Shown here piece after piece: positions 8,280-15,149 of a stretch of DNA of 64,000 bases. Origin of the DNA: Paractinoplanes polyasparticus (GTDB lineage Bacteria > Actinomycetota > Actinomycetes > Mycobacteriales > Micromonosporaceae); NCBI RefSeq assembly GCF_019710575.1, contig NZ_JAHWFK010000023.1, positions 62,001 to 126,000 on the forward strand, given 5' to 3'. How positions within the stretch are numbered: the first letter of the stretch is position 1; every line of letters begins with the position of its first letter. The notes under the pieces were generated by a model that saw only the letters and a list, made by a program, of their open reading frames with translations, did no database searches and was not told the DNA's origin. The translations under genes and the position numbers were made by a program.

Positions 8280-8833
8280 GTGCGATTCGATCAGCACGGC
8301 GACGTGGACGTTCCTGGCATTGACGAGGTGGAACGCCAGGTGCCCGCGGCCGACCAGGCGCTTGTCGAGGTGGTGGCGGTCGGCATCAATCCCGGCGAGG
8401 CGTCCATCCGGTCCGGCCTGCTGCACGAGCGATGGCCCGCGACGTTCCCGTCCGGTCAGGGCAGCGACTTCGCCGGGCGCGTGGTCGAGACGGGCGGGTC
8501 GGTCACCGAGTTCGCGGTCGGCGACGAGGTGCTCGGCTGGTCCGACTGGCGGTCGTCGCAGGCTGACGACGTCGTGGCGTGCGCAGCGTCGGTGTCACCC
8601 AGTGGCAGATCCTGTCCTTCCTGGCCGGCGAGTTGGCATGGGGCGGGGCCGTCCTGCCGATCGCCGCGATCTATCCGCTGGACGAGGTGCGCGACGCCTA
8701 CACCGAATTGGCCGCCCGGCACACCCGCGGCAAGATCGTGCTGTCCACCGAGGTGCCGGCGAACGCGGGCCGTCTTTCGTCAGTAGTCTGCGGCGCATGG
8801 ACGTCGATCTGCGGGTGCGGCCGGAGCTGTTGA
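8280..8833 (+). pseudogene. Remnant of a zinc-type/quinone oxidoreductase (MDR superfamily), internally deleted and frameshifted
   Basis: The 5' part (GTG at 8280, frame open to about 8575) reads as the N-terminal half of an NADPH:quinone reductase-like protein: VAVGINPGEASIRSG, GSDFAGRVVETG and FAVGDEVLGW. From about 8580 the homology continues in another frame with WGGAVLPIAAIYPLDEV, DAYTELAARHTRGKIVLS, the typical MDR C-terminus. The nucleotide-binding middle, normally more than 100 residues, is missing and the two ends are out of frame. The last part runs into the start of the next gene. This looks like a gene decaying at the edge of the accessory block. Confidence 0.8.
8784..8789 (+). 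promoter_or_regulatory. Candidate -10 box of the P-loop/TPR protein (leaderless layout)
   Basis: TAGTCT, 7 nt, then ATG at 8797. There is no Shine-Dalgarno sequence, so a leaderless transcript is likely. The box lies inside the tail of the decayed oxidoreductase. Confidence 0.5.
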
Positions 8834-10731
8834 AGGAGCTTCGCCGCCACGCCCGTGGGCTGGTGTTCGCGGTCGGGGAGCGCGGCAGCGGCCGGTCGGC
8901 GACGCTGGCCGCGTTCGCCGACGAGCTGCGCCGGGACGACGAGCCGCCGATCGTGGCGCGTTATCAATTCAGCGGCGACGCGGCCGAGCTGCTGAACCGG
9001 GCTTTGCTCGCGCAGCTCGTCGCGGCCGTGGCCGAGTCGCCGCACGCCGAGCGCCAGCTGTGTGCCCTGCGTGAGAGCCGGCGGCTCGACGAACCCGGCG
9101 ACCTGCTGGCCATGCTGCGCATCGCGGCGCGGGTGAGACCGGTGGTGTGCCTGCTCGACGACTTCTCGGCGGCCGACCTGGTCTGGTGGCGGCTGTTCCT
9201 GCGGGACAGCGCGCCCGAACTGGCCCGCCTGCCGCTGCTGATCGTGGCGGCGCTCGACGCCGGCGAGGGGCGGATCGTGGACCACCAGGATCTGGCTACC
9301 TCGCTCGACTCGTGGTTCGCGTCGACTGTGCGGCTGGGCCCGGCCGGCGCCGGCGAGCTGGAGGCCCAGATCGGCGGGCGCCTCGTCGAGCCGCTGCGGT
9401 CCGACGTGTTCGAGCTGGCCGGCGGCAAGGCGGGCCGGGTGGGGGACCTGTGGCAGGAGCTGGTCGACGACGGCGCGGTCGAGTTCGACCACGACGAGTG
9501 GCGCTGGCGGTGGGGCGGGCCCGAGGACCACTCCGGTTTTGTCCGGGACGCGTTCGACCGGCGGATCCGGCAACGCTGCCCGACGCCCGAGGAGTGCGCG
9601 CTCGCCTGGTCGGTGGTGCGGATGGCGGCGATCGAGGGCCCCGAGTTCACCCCGGCCGCGGTGGCCGTCGCGCTGCACCGGATCGGCTGCGACGGGTGTG
9701 ACGACGTCGACGCGGTTGTCGACTTCATCGACGAGGTGCTGGCCGGCCCCGAACTGTTCGAGGTGGGCGACACGGCTTGGCGCTGGCGCGACCGTTACGC
9801 GTACCGTGCCCGCTTCTTGCACCTGGGACACGCGGAGGCGCTGCGCCGGTTCGGGCTCGACGACGAGGAGAGGAAGGACTGGGCGGCGGCGCTGGGATGG
9901 GCGCTGGAGGAGCTGTACGCGGGAGCGGCCGACCGCATCGGCCCGGTGCTGGCCGACGTCTGGGCACAGGCCGGGGAGCCCGATCGGGTGGGCTGCGCCG
10001 GCGTCCTCACCGAGCGGCGCCGGCGCGGGCTGATGCGGGACGAGGCCGCTGAGCCGGTGGACCACCTGATCTACGTCGACCACCTTCTGACCGAGGCCCG
10101 CGGGACGGCGTCCGGGAATCCGTGGCGGGCGCTGGAACTGGGCCGCCGCGCCCTGAGCGAGGCGGAGCGGTCCGGTTCGAGTGATGCGGTCGCGCTGTCG
10201 CTGGTCACCATCGCCGCCGAGTTGCAGGCGCTCGACAAGGCCGGTGAGGCTTTGCCGTACGCGTCCCGGGCCGCCGCTGTCGCCGGAGCTCACCCGTCCA
10301 CCCGGCGGAGAGCCCTGACAACCGTCGCGTCCTGCCGCCTCGCGATAGCCGAGGACGGTGACCTGGCCGAGGCCGAGCGGATCAGCGACGAGCTGCTGGC
10401 CACCGCCACGTCGGCGGAGGAACGCCGGACGGCCCGTGCTCTGCGGGAGCAGGCTCGTGCCGCGGAGTTGGTCGGGACCGGTGCATTGCCCGAAGCTCGC
10501 GCGGTGCTGCTGGCTGCCCCCGACCCGAGCTGTCTCCGGCTCCTGCGAACGATCGCCGATCGGCTGGGCGACACCGCGATCGCCGAGGAACTGGCCCACC
10601 TCTCGCTCGTGCTGGCCTGGGACGACGCCCGGCGGCGAGCCTGGTCCGGGCAGGACGCCGAGGTCGCCCGGCTGGTTGCGGCGCTCGACGACCTCGGCGG
10701 CTACCTCCGGACGCTGCACGCTCAGGCCTGA
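8797..10731 (+). CDS. STAND-like P-loop NTPase with C-terminal TPR-like helices; P-loop lysine replaced by arginine
   Basis: 644 residues from the ATG at 8797; the frame stays open upstream, but that part is oxidoreductase remnant read out of frame. Residues 27-34 read GERGSGRS, a Walker A layout with Arg33 in place of the invariant Lys. A Walker B-like VVCLLDD lies at 116-122. The N-terminal 200 residues fit an AAA/STAND ATPase, the middle (about 230-400) looks helical/winged, and the last 220 residues are Ala/Leu/Glu-rich helical pairs like TPRs (WRALELGRRALSEAERSG). Function is not recognised. Sitting between the NACHT gene and a Clp-N protein, it may be a sensor or adaptor. It overlaps the next gene convergently by 10 nt. 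Confidence 0.8.
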   Translation: MDVDLRVRPELLKELRRHARGLVFAVGERGSGRSATLAAFADELRRDDEPPIVARYQFSGDAAELLNRALLAQLVAAVAESPHAERQLCALRESRRLDEPGDLLAMLRIAARVRPVVCLLDDFSAADLVWWRLFLRDSAPELARLPLLIVAALDAGEGRIVDHQDLATSLDSWFASTVRLGPAGAGELEAQIGGRLVEPLRSDVFELAGGKAGRVGDLWQELVDDGAVEFDHDEWRWRWGGPEDHSGFVRDAFDRRIRQRCPTPEECALAWSVVRMAAIEGPEFTPAAVAVALHRIGCDGCDDVDAVVDFIDEVLAGPELFEVGDTAWRWRDRYAYRARFLHLGHAEALRRFGLDDEERKDWAAALGWALEELYAGAADRIGPVLADVWAQAGEPDRVGCAGVLTERRRRGLMRDEAAEPVDHLIYVDHLLTEARGTASGNPWRALELGRRALSEAERSGSSDAVALSLVTIAAELQALDKAGEALPYASRAAAVAGAHPSTRRRALTTVASCRLAIAEDGDLAEAERISDELLATATSAEERRTARALREQARAAELVGTGALPEARAVLLAAPDPSCLRLLRTIADRLGDTAIAEELAHLSLVLAWDDARRRAWSGQDAEVARLVAALDDLGGYLRTLHAQA

Positions 10732-11420
10732 CGCTCCAGGCGCTCGATCCGTTCGATCAGGGGCGCCAGTTCCGCGCGTACGGCGGTCAGCAGATCCGGC
10801 GCCGGGCCGGTGTTCTTCCGCAGGTGGGCATAGCCGGTCAGCGCCGCCGCGACCGCCCGCCGGGTGGCCTTGGGGTCGAGTCCGCGCGAGCGCAACAGGT
10901 CACCGGCCGCCCCGTCGGGCTCGGCGGCCAGGGCGATCAGCAGGTGCTCGCATCCGACGTAGTTGTTGCCCAGACTCAGAGCTTCGCCCGCTGCCAGTTC
11001 CAGTGCGGCGGCCGCCTTGGGGCTGAAACGCAGGCCGTCCATGGCCGCTCCCGGCTCGGGAGCGGACGGTGCCGTGAGCGAGGACGGGCTGATGTCCATG
11101 GCCGTCAGCAGTTGCAGCGCCAGGTTGCCGCCCTCGGCCAGGATGCCGTGCAGCAGGTCGCCGGTGGTGACCGTGGTCGCGCCGGCCTCCCGGGCTCGTC
11201 CGGCGGCCAGGCTCAGCACGGTGACCAGCCGCCCGGTGAGGCTGGGGAACTGCTCGGCCAGGGACGCGGCGTCGACGTCGGTGAGGACGGCCTGGCGGAT
11301 CGTGGTGATGCGGCGGACCGCCTGGTCGAGGGCGCGCTGGCAGACGGCGCTGACCGGCACGCCGGTCTCGCGGACGGCTTCGGCGAGGTCGTCGGGCAGG
11401 TAGACGTTGATTTTCGGCAT
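10722..11420 (-). CDS. Ribbon-helix-helix protein fused to two Clp-N-like repeats
   Basis: 232 residues. The N-terminus MPKINVYLPDDLAEAV followed by SAVCQRALDQAV has the beta-strand/helix/helix pattern of RHH (CopG/Arc-type) DNA-binding domains. Two segments resemble the Clp N-terminal repeat: about 63-110 (AREAGATTVTTGDLLHGILA) and about 132-195 (ALSLGNNYVGCEHLLIALAA). The end is a short coiled segment (LAPLIERIERLERQA). No ATPase domain is present. Clp-N domains normally bind substrates or adaptors for ClpA/ClpC, so I infer a regulator that could dock to, or be degraded with, the Clp machinery. Direct repeats before its start (11431-11462) could be its operator. It is divergent from aroB. 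Confidence 0.82.
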   Translation of the reverse strand: MPKINVYLPDDLAEAVRETGVPVSAVCQRALDQAVRRITTIRQAVLTDVDAASLAEQFPSLTGRLVTVLSLAAGRAREAGATTVTTGDLLHGILAEGGNLALQLLTAMDISPSSLTAPSAPEPGAAMDGLRFSPKAAAALELAAGEALSLGNNYVGCEHLLIALAAEPDGAAGDLLRSRGLDPKATRRAVAAALTGYAHLRKNTGPAPDLLTAVRAELAPLIERIERLERQA

Positions 11421-11430
11421 GGCTCAGTTG

Positions 11431-11466
11431 TAACCCCGATGGGGGCATAAAGATATAACCCCATTT
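11431..11466 (-). promoter_or_regulatory. Candidate promoter/operator of the RHH-Clp-N gene
   Basis: Two copies of TAACCCC at 11431-11437 and 11456-11462, 25 nt apart, flank an A/T-rich core (CATAAAGATATAA), which stands out in this GC-rich DNA. ATGGGG and CCCCAT also form an inverted pair around the core. On the minus strand the core supplies a possible -10. RHH repressors often bind such repeated short sites, so autoregulation is plausible. Confidence 0.4.
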
Positions 11467-11504
11467 TCGTACGAGCCGTGGCCGTTGCCGCCGGAGGCGG
11501 AGGA

Positions 11505-11510
11505 TAGGGT
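11505..11510 (+). promoter_or_regulatory. Candidate -10 box of aroB (leaderless layout)
   Basis: TAGGGT, 7 nt, then GTG at 11518, which I take as the aroB start. A second GTG follows at 11521. Confidence 0.5.
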
Positions 11511-11517
11511 GACCGCC

Positions 11518-12579
11518 GTGGTGACACGAATTCGGGTGAGCGGTGACCGTCCGTACGACGTGCTTGTCGGTCGCGACCTGGCGGGTGAGCTGCCCTCGTT
11601 GATCGAGGGTGCGGCCCGTGCCGCGGTGCTGTTCGCCGCCCCGCTGCGCGAGCAGGCGGCCCGCGTCGCTGCGGCGGCCGGCGTGCAGACGGTGCTGATC
11701 GAGGTGCCCGACGCCGAGCGCGGCAAGACCGTCGAGGTCGCCGCCGGGTGCTGGGACGAGTTGGGCCGGCACAACTTCACCCGGACCGATGTGGTGATCG
11801 GCGTCGGCGGCGGCGCCGTGACCGACCTGGCCGGCTACGTGGCCGCCAGCTGGCTGCGCGGGGTGCGCTGGGTGCCGTGCTCGACGTCGCTGCTCGGCAT
11901 GGTCGACGCGTCCGTCGGCGGCAAGACCGGTGTCAACATCGCGGCCGGCAAGAATCTGGTGGGCGCGTTCCACCCGCCCGCCGGGGTGCTGTGCGATCTC
12001 GACTCGCTGCGCACCCTGCCCGCCGACGACCTGCTGGCCGGCCTGGCCGAGGTGATCAAGTGCGGCTTCATCGCCGACCCGGTCATTCTCGAGCTGATCG
12101 AGGGCGACCCGGCGGCCGCCGTCGACCCCGACGGGCCGCTGCTGCGCGAGCTGGCCGAGCGGGCGATCCGGGTCAAGGCCGAGGTGGTCAGCGTCGACCT
12201 CAAGGAGTCGGGGCTGCGCGAGATCCTCAACTACGGCCACACGCTGGGCCACGCGATCGAGAAGCGCGAGAAATACACCTGGAAGCACGGCCACGCGGTC
12301 TCGGTCGGCCTGATCTTCGCCGCGGCGCTGGCTCAGCTCGCCGGTCGGCTGGACGCCGCGACAGCCGGTCGCCACCGGTCGATTCTCGAGTCCGTCGGCC
12401 TGCCCACCCGCTACCAGGCCGAGGCCTGGCCGGAGCTGTTCAGCGCGATGCGCGTCGACAAGAAGACGCGGGCCGCCACCCTGCGGTTCGTGGTCCTGAA
12501 CGCCCTGGCCAAGCCGGACATCCTCAGTGGGCCGGACGAATCGCTCCTCGAGCAGGCGTACGCGGAGGTGGCGCGATGA
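11518..12579 (+). CDS. aroB: 3-Dehydroquinate synthase
   Basis: 353 residues from the GTG at 11518. The frame is open further upstream to 11485, but that would run through the -10 box and adds nothing conserved. It converts DAHP to 3-dehydroquinate with NAD and a divalent metal. Signatures include GGGAVTDLAGYVAASWLRG (NAD site), STSLLGMVDASVGGKTGVN, GLAEVIKCG with the metal-binding Glu, and NYGHTLGHAIE with a metal-binding His. It ends with an ATGA overlap with aroQ. The accessory block (4.9-11.4 kb) separates it from aroK, and its own promoter would allow that separation. Confidence 0.95.
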   Translation: MVTRIRVSGDRPYDVLVGRDLAGELPSLIEGAARAAVLFAAPLREQAARVAAAAGVQTVLIEVPDAERGKTVEVAAGCWDELGRHNFTRTDVVIGVGGGAVTDLAGYVAASWLRGVRWVPCSTSLLGMVDASVGGKTGVNIAAGKNLVGAFHPPAGVLCDLDSLRTLPADDLLAGLAEVIKCGFIADPVILELIEGDPAAAVDPDGPLLRELAERAIRVKAEVVSVDLKESGLREILNYGHTLGHAIEKREKYTWKHGHAVSVGLIFAAALAQLAGRLDAATAGRHRSILESVGLPTRYQAEAWPELFSAMRVDKKTRAATLRFVVLNALAKPDILSGPDESLLEQAYAEVAR

Positions 12580-13004
12580 TCTACGTGCTCAACGGCCCCA
12601 ACCTGGGCCGGCTCGGCACCCGTGAGCCCACGGTCTACGGCTCGACGACACACGCCGACCTCGAGCAGCTCTGCCTCTCCACGGGCGAGCGGCTGGGCCT
12701 GAAGGTCGAGGTGCGCCAGACCGACGCCGAGTTCGAGATGATCAAGTGGCTGCACCAGGCGGCCGACGAGGGCGCCGACGTGGTGCTCAACCCGGCCGCG
12801 TGGAGCCACTACAACATCGCGATCCGGGACGCGGCGGCCATGCTGCGCGGGCGGCTCGTCGAGGTGCACATCAGCAACATCCACACACGGGAGGAATTCC
12901 GGCACCATTCGGTCATTTCGGCCGTCGCCACCGGCGTCATCGCCGGGCTGGGTGTCGATGGTTACCGTTTGGCGCTGGAGCACCTGGCCCGATTCGTCGG
13001 TTAG
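12576..13004 (+). CDS. aroQ: Type II 3-dehydroquinate dehydratase
   Basis: 142 residues from the ATG at 12576, which overlaps the aroB stop. Type II enzymes dehydrate 3-dehydroquinate to 3-dehydroshikimate. Motifs are VLNGPNLGRLGTREPTVYG (N-terminal loop; the catalytic Tyr is in VYG), NPAAWSHYNIAIRDA, VEVHISNIHTREEFRHHS (catalytic His region), and GVIAGLGVDGYRLAL near the end. The frame is open well upstream, but that extension is a shadow of aroB. Confidence 0.95.
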   Translation: MIYVLNGPNLGRLGTREPTVYGSTTHADLEQLCLSTGERLGLKVEVRQTDAEFEMIKWLHQAADEGADVVLNPAAWSHYNIAIRDAAAMLRGRLVEVHISNIHTREEFRHHSVISAVATGVIAGLGVDGYRLALEHLARFVG

Positions 13005-13017
13005 CCCGCGACGTCGG

Positions 13018-13023
13018 TAAACT
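13018..13023 (+). promoter_or_regulatory. Candidate -10 box of efp-nusB
   Basis: TAAACT 42 nt before the efp ATG. The predicted leader of about 35 nt ends in a purine-rich AGGGCAGG stretch that can serve as ribosome-binding site. Confidence 0.45.
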
Positions 13024-13064
13024 CGGTCGGTCACCGACAGATTTCCCCAACAGCAGGGCAGGAC

Positions 13065-13622
13065 ATGGCTTCCACGAACGACCTGAAGAACGGCCTGGTG
13101 CTCAACCTCGACGGCGACCTCTGGTCCGTCGTGGAGTTCCAGCACGTCAAGCCGGGTAAGGGTGGGGCGTTCGTGCGCACCACGCTGAAGAACGTGCTGT
13201 CCGGCAAGGTCGTCGACAAGACCTTCAACGCCGGCACCAAGGTCGAGACCGCGACGGTCGACAAGCGCACGATGCAGTACCTCTACCAGGACGGCGAAGA
13301 CTTCGTCTTCATGGACCTGGACACGTTCGACCAGATCACGGTGCAGGCCGGCACGGTCGGCGAGAACGCGAACTACCTCCTCCCCGAGGCCGAGGCGACG
13401 GTCGCCACCCACGAGGGTGTCCCGCTCTACATCGAGCTGCCGACCAGCGTCTTCCTCGAGGTCACCTACACCGAGCCGGGCCTGCAGGGCGACCGCTCGA
13501 CCGGCGGCACCAAGCCGGCCACGGTCGAGACCGGCGCCACGGTCAACGTGCCGCTGTTCATCACCACCGGCGAGAAGATCAAGGTCGACACCCGCGACGG
13601 CCGTTACCTCGGTCGTTCCTGA
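13065..13622 (+). CDS. efp: Translation elongation factor P
   Basis: 185 residues, the standard three-beta-barrel length. EF-P relieves ribosomes stalled at polyproline stretches. The domain I tip loop is KPGKGGAFVRT; the Lys that is modified in other bacteria is present (VKPGKGG). The C-terminal signature is YTEPGLQGDRSTGGTKPA, and the last residues are VDTRDGRYLGRS. nusB starts one base after its stop, so the two are probably co-transcribed. Confidence 0.97.
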   Translation: MASTNDLKNGLVLNLDGDLWSVVEFQHVKPGKGGAFVRTTLKNVLSGKVVDKTFNAGTKVETATVDKRTMQYLYQDGEDFVFMDLDTFDQITVQAGTVGENANYLLPEAEATVATHEGVPLYIELPTSVFLEVTYTEPGLQGDRSTGGTKPATVETGATVNVPLFITTGEKIKVDTRDGRYLGRS

Positions 13623-13623
13623 G

Positions 13624-14058
13624 ATGGCCGAGGGTCCCAAGCTGCAGATGCCCGCGCGCCGCAAGGCACGCAAGCGGGCCCTCGACGTGCTCTACGAGGC
13701 CGACCTGCGTGACCTGCCGCCCCGGCAGGTCCTGGCCACCTACCTCGAGCGCATCGCGAAACCGCACCCCGATCACCTCGACTACACCGTCAGCCTGGTC
13801 GAGGGCGTGGCCGAGAACCTCGACCGCATCGACGAGCTGATCGCCAGCTACGCCGAGGGCTGGACGATCGACCGCATGCCCGTGGTCGACCGCAACCTGG
13901 CCCGCATCGCCGTGTACGAGCTGCTCTACGTCTCCGAGATCGACGACCCGGTCGCGATCACCGAGGCCGTCGAGCTGGCCAAGCAGATGTCCACCGACGA
14001 CAGCCCGCGCTTCCTCAACGGCATCCTGGGGCGGATTGCGGAGTTTGCCACGCGGTAG
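13624..14058 (+). CDS. nusB: Transcription antitermination factor NusB
   Basis: 144 residues from the ATG at 13624. NusB is an all-helical RNA-binding protein that pairs with NusE (S10) on boxA of rRNA operons. The N-terminal RRKARKRALDVLYEADLR is the family signature; TIDRMPVVDRNLARIAVYEL and the SPRFLNGILGRIAEF tail also match. A longer frame upstream overlaps efp in another register and is rejected. A strong hairpin (14077-14109) follows. Confidence 0.96.
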   Translation: MAEGPKLQMPARRKARKRALDVLYEADLRDLPPRQVLATYLERIAKPHPDHLDYTVSLVEGVAENLDRIDELIASYAEGWTIDRMPVVDRNLARIAVYELLYVSEIDDPVAITEAVELAKQMSTDDSPRFLNGILGRIAEFATR

Positions 14059-14076
14059 TGGCGTGTGAGTAAGTCG

Positions 14077-14109
14077 GAGGCTCCGGTCGGGATTCGCGAT
14101 CGGGGCCTC
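14077..14109 (+). terminator. Hairpin terminator after efp-nusB
   Basis: Inverted repeat with a 13-bp stem (two wobble pairs) and a 7-nt loop, starting 19 nt after the nusB stop and followed by TTGTGCTT. It is a plausible rho-independent terminator. Confidence 0.65.
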
Positions 14110-14276
14110 TTGTGCTTCCCGACGTTGCCGGTGGTCAGCCCCGGAAAGCTGACCAGTCAGGTTCAGCGAAAAAACTGACCGTGTGCGGCACCATCATCAC
14201 TGATCGCGCAAATTCCGGCGGCGAAGTCGATCATCGTAGATGCGTCCGACACGATAAGTGATGTCGGCCGACAACG
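14110..14276. other. Gene-free stretch between nusB and bldD
   Basis: No supportable gene. It contains three CTGACC/CTGAC words around 14146-14180, which can pair with nearby GGTCAG/GTCAG to form small hairpins, and an AAAAAA tract at about 14170. Local GC is lower than in the genes. It could hold a small RNA or an operator, but nothing decisive is visible. Confidence 0.3.
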
Positions 14277-14304
14277 AAAAAGCCCGCGCGGACGCGGGCT
14301 TTTC
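14277..14304 (-). terminator. Bidirectional terminator downstream of bldD
   Basis: Perfect inverted repeat AAAAGCCCGCG/CGCGGGCTTTT with a CGGA loop. It has an A-run on one side and a T-run on the other, so it can work in both directions. It lies 68 nt beyond the bldD stop, where bldD transcripts should end. Confidence 0.85.
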
Positions 14305-14371
14305 GGGCTCGGGACGACGCCGGAGGTGGATGCCGGCGTGGTCGGGGGAATGGGGGATGAGGCGGGGAAGA

Positions 14372-14860
14372 TCAGCTGGCGAAGAAGGCCCGGGGGTCGG
14401 CCACCAGGACACCCTGCTCGGTCAGGCGCTCGATGAGGCCGGACGGCGAGATGTCGTACACGATGGCCAGGGCACGCAGGTCGTCGGCCCGGATCGACAG
14501 GACGCGGCCGTTGTAGTCACCGCGCTGCTGCTGGATGGCCCGGGCGTAACGCGCCACGTAGGCGAGATCCTCGCCGGTGGTGTCGTAGAGCTTCTCGAGG
14601 TCGAGCACGATCTTGTTGGTGGCTTCGAGACGGACACCGCTGCCGTCGGGCAGCAGTTCCGAGACGGGCACCCGGTAGAAGTCGGCCAGCTCGGCCAGGC
14701 GCGAGACGGTGACGGCGCGGTCGCCGCGCTCGTACGAGCCCACCACCACGGCCTTCCACCGGCCGTTCGACTTCTCTTCCACACCCTGCAGGGACAGGCC
14801 CTGCTGCTGCCGGATGGAGCGCAGGCGCGCACCCAGCGACTTGGCGTACTCAGACGGCAT
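14372..14860 (-). CDS. bldD: Developmental transcriptional regulator BldD (c-di-GMP effector)
   Basis: 162 residues from the ATG at 14860 (MPSEYAKSLGARLR, matching known BldD); a start at 14875 would add five unsupported residues. The N-terminal HTH_3/XRE domain (about 5-70) contains QQGLSLQGVEEKSNGRWK and VVVGSYERGDRAVTV. The C-terminal domain carries RGDYNGRVLSIRADD, the RGD-X8-RxxD motif that binds tetrameric c-di-GMP in Streptomyces BldD. There it represses sporulation genes in vegetative growth. Its position next to the pyr operon and the diguanylate cyclase-like gene at 40.1 kb are noteworthy. A GGGAG ribosome-binding site lies 8 nt upstream. Confidence 0.95.
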   Translation of the reverse strand: MPSEYAKSLGARLRSIRQQQGLSLQGVEEKSNGRWKAVVVGSYERGDRAVTVSRLAELADFYRVPVSELLPDGSGVRLEATNKIVLDLEKLYDTTGEDLAYVARYARAIQQQRGDYNGRVLSIRADDLRALAIVYDISPSGLIERLTEQGVLVADPRAFFAS

Positions 14861-15053
14861 TCGGAACACTCCCACTGTGCTGGCCCGGAGGGTTCCCCTC
14901 CGCGATCGCTACGCAGCGTGACGGTACGCAGTGAGCGACCCCCGGTCAAGTGTCGTTTACCTATGAGTCGCGCCGCGCCGGGGAGAGTTGTCGGATTAGT
15001 CCGTCGTGTTCGCTCGTCGGGCACGTCACCATGGTCACCGCCGCGTCCACTGG

Positions 15054-15066
15054 TAACGTAGCGTCA
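15054..15066 (+). promoter_or_regulatory. Candidate pyrR promoter -10 overlapped by a BldD-box-like sequence
   Basis: TAACGTAGCGTCA matches the BldD operator consensus NTNACNC(A/T)GNGTNAN at all defined positions but one. Its first six bases (TAACGT) are also a good -10 for the pyr operon, 90 nt before pyrR. It lies in the bldD-pyrR intergenic region, 194 nt upstream of bldD, so it could serve either gene. Other bases in this gap (14886-14902) form a small hairpin in the bldD leader. Confidence 0.4.
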
Positions 15067-15117
15067 GCCATCGGGCCGGCTCCCTCCGGGGCCGTTCCAC
15101 CAGACGTCCTTTAACGA

Positions 15118-15143
15118 CCCGTCCCGTGAGGCGGGGAAGGAGG
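15118..15143 (+). promoter_or_regulatory. PyrR-binding RNA hairpin at the pyrR ribosome-binding site
   Basis: CCCG-TCCCGTGAGG-CGGG forms a short stem whose loop matches the PyrR-binding consensus UCCNGNGAGG exactly. It abuts the AAGGAGG ribosome-binding site (15137-15143) of pyrR. No terminator/antiterminator pair is evident. This fits translational repression by UMP-bound PyrR, as known in mycobacteria, rather than Bacillus-type attenuation. Confidence 0.75.
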
Positions 15144-15149
15144 TCCGCC

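Noticed and set aside
8320..8796. N-terminal extension of the P-loop/TPR protein
   Set aside because: The register is open but codes Arg/Pro-rich shadow of the decayed oxidoreductase. The ATG at 8797 has a leaderless promoter and starts directly before the NTPase domain.
4931..11517. Mobile element boundaries (transposase, integrase, tRNA attachment site) around the accessory block
   Set aside because: None could be found: no tRNA gene, recombinase, terminal inverted repeats or clear direct repeats at the junctions. The block is called inserted only from gene order.
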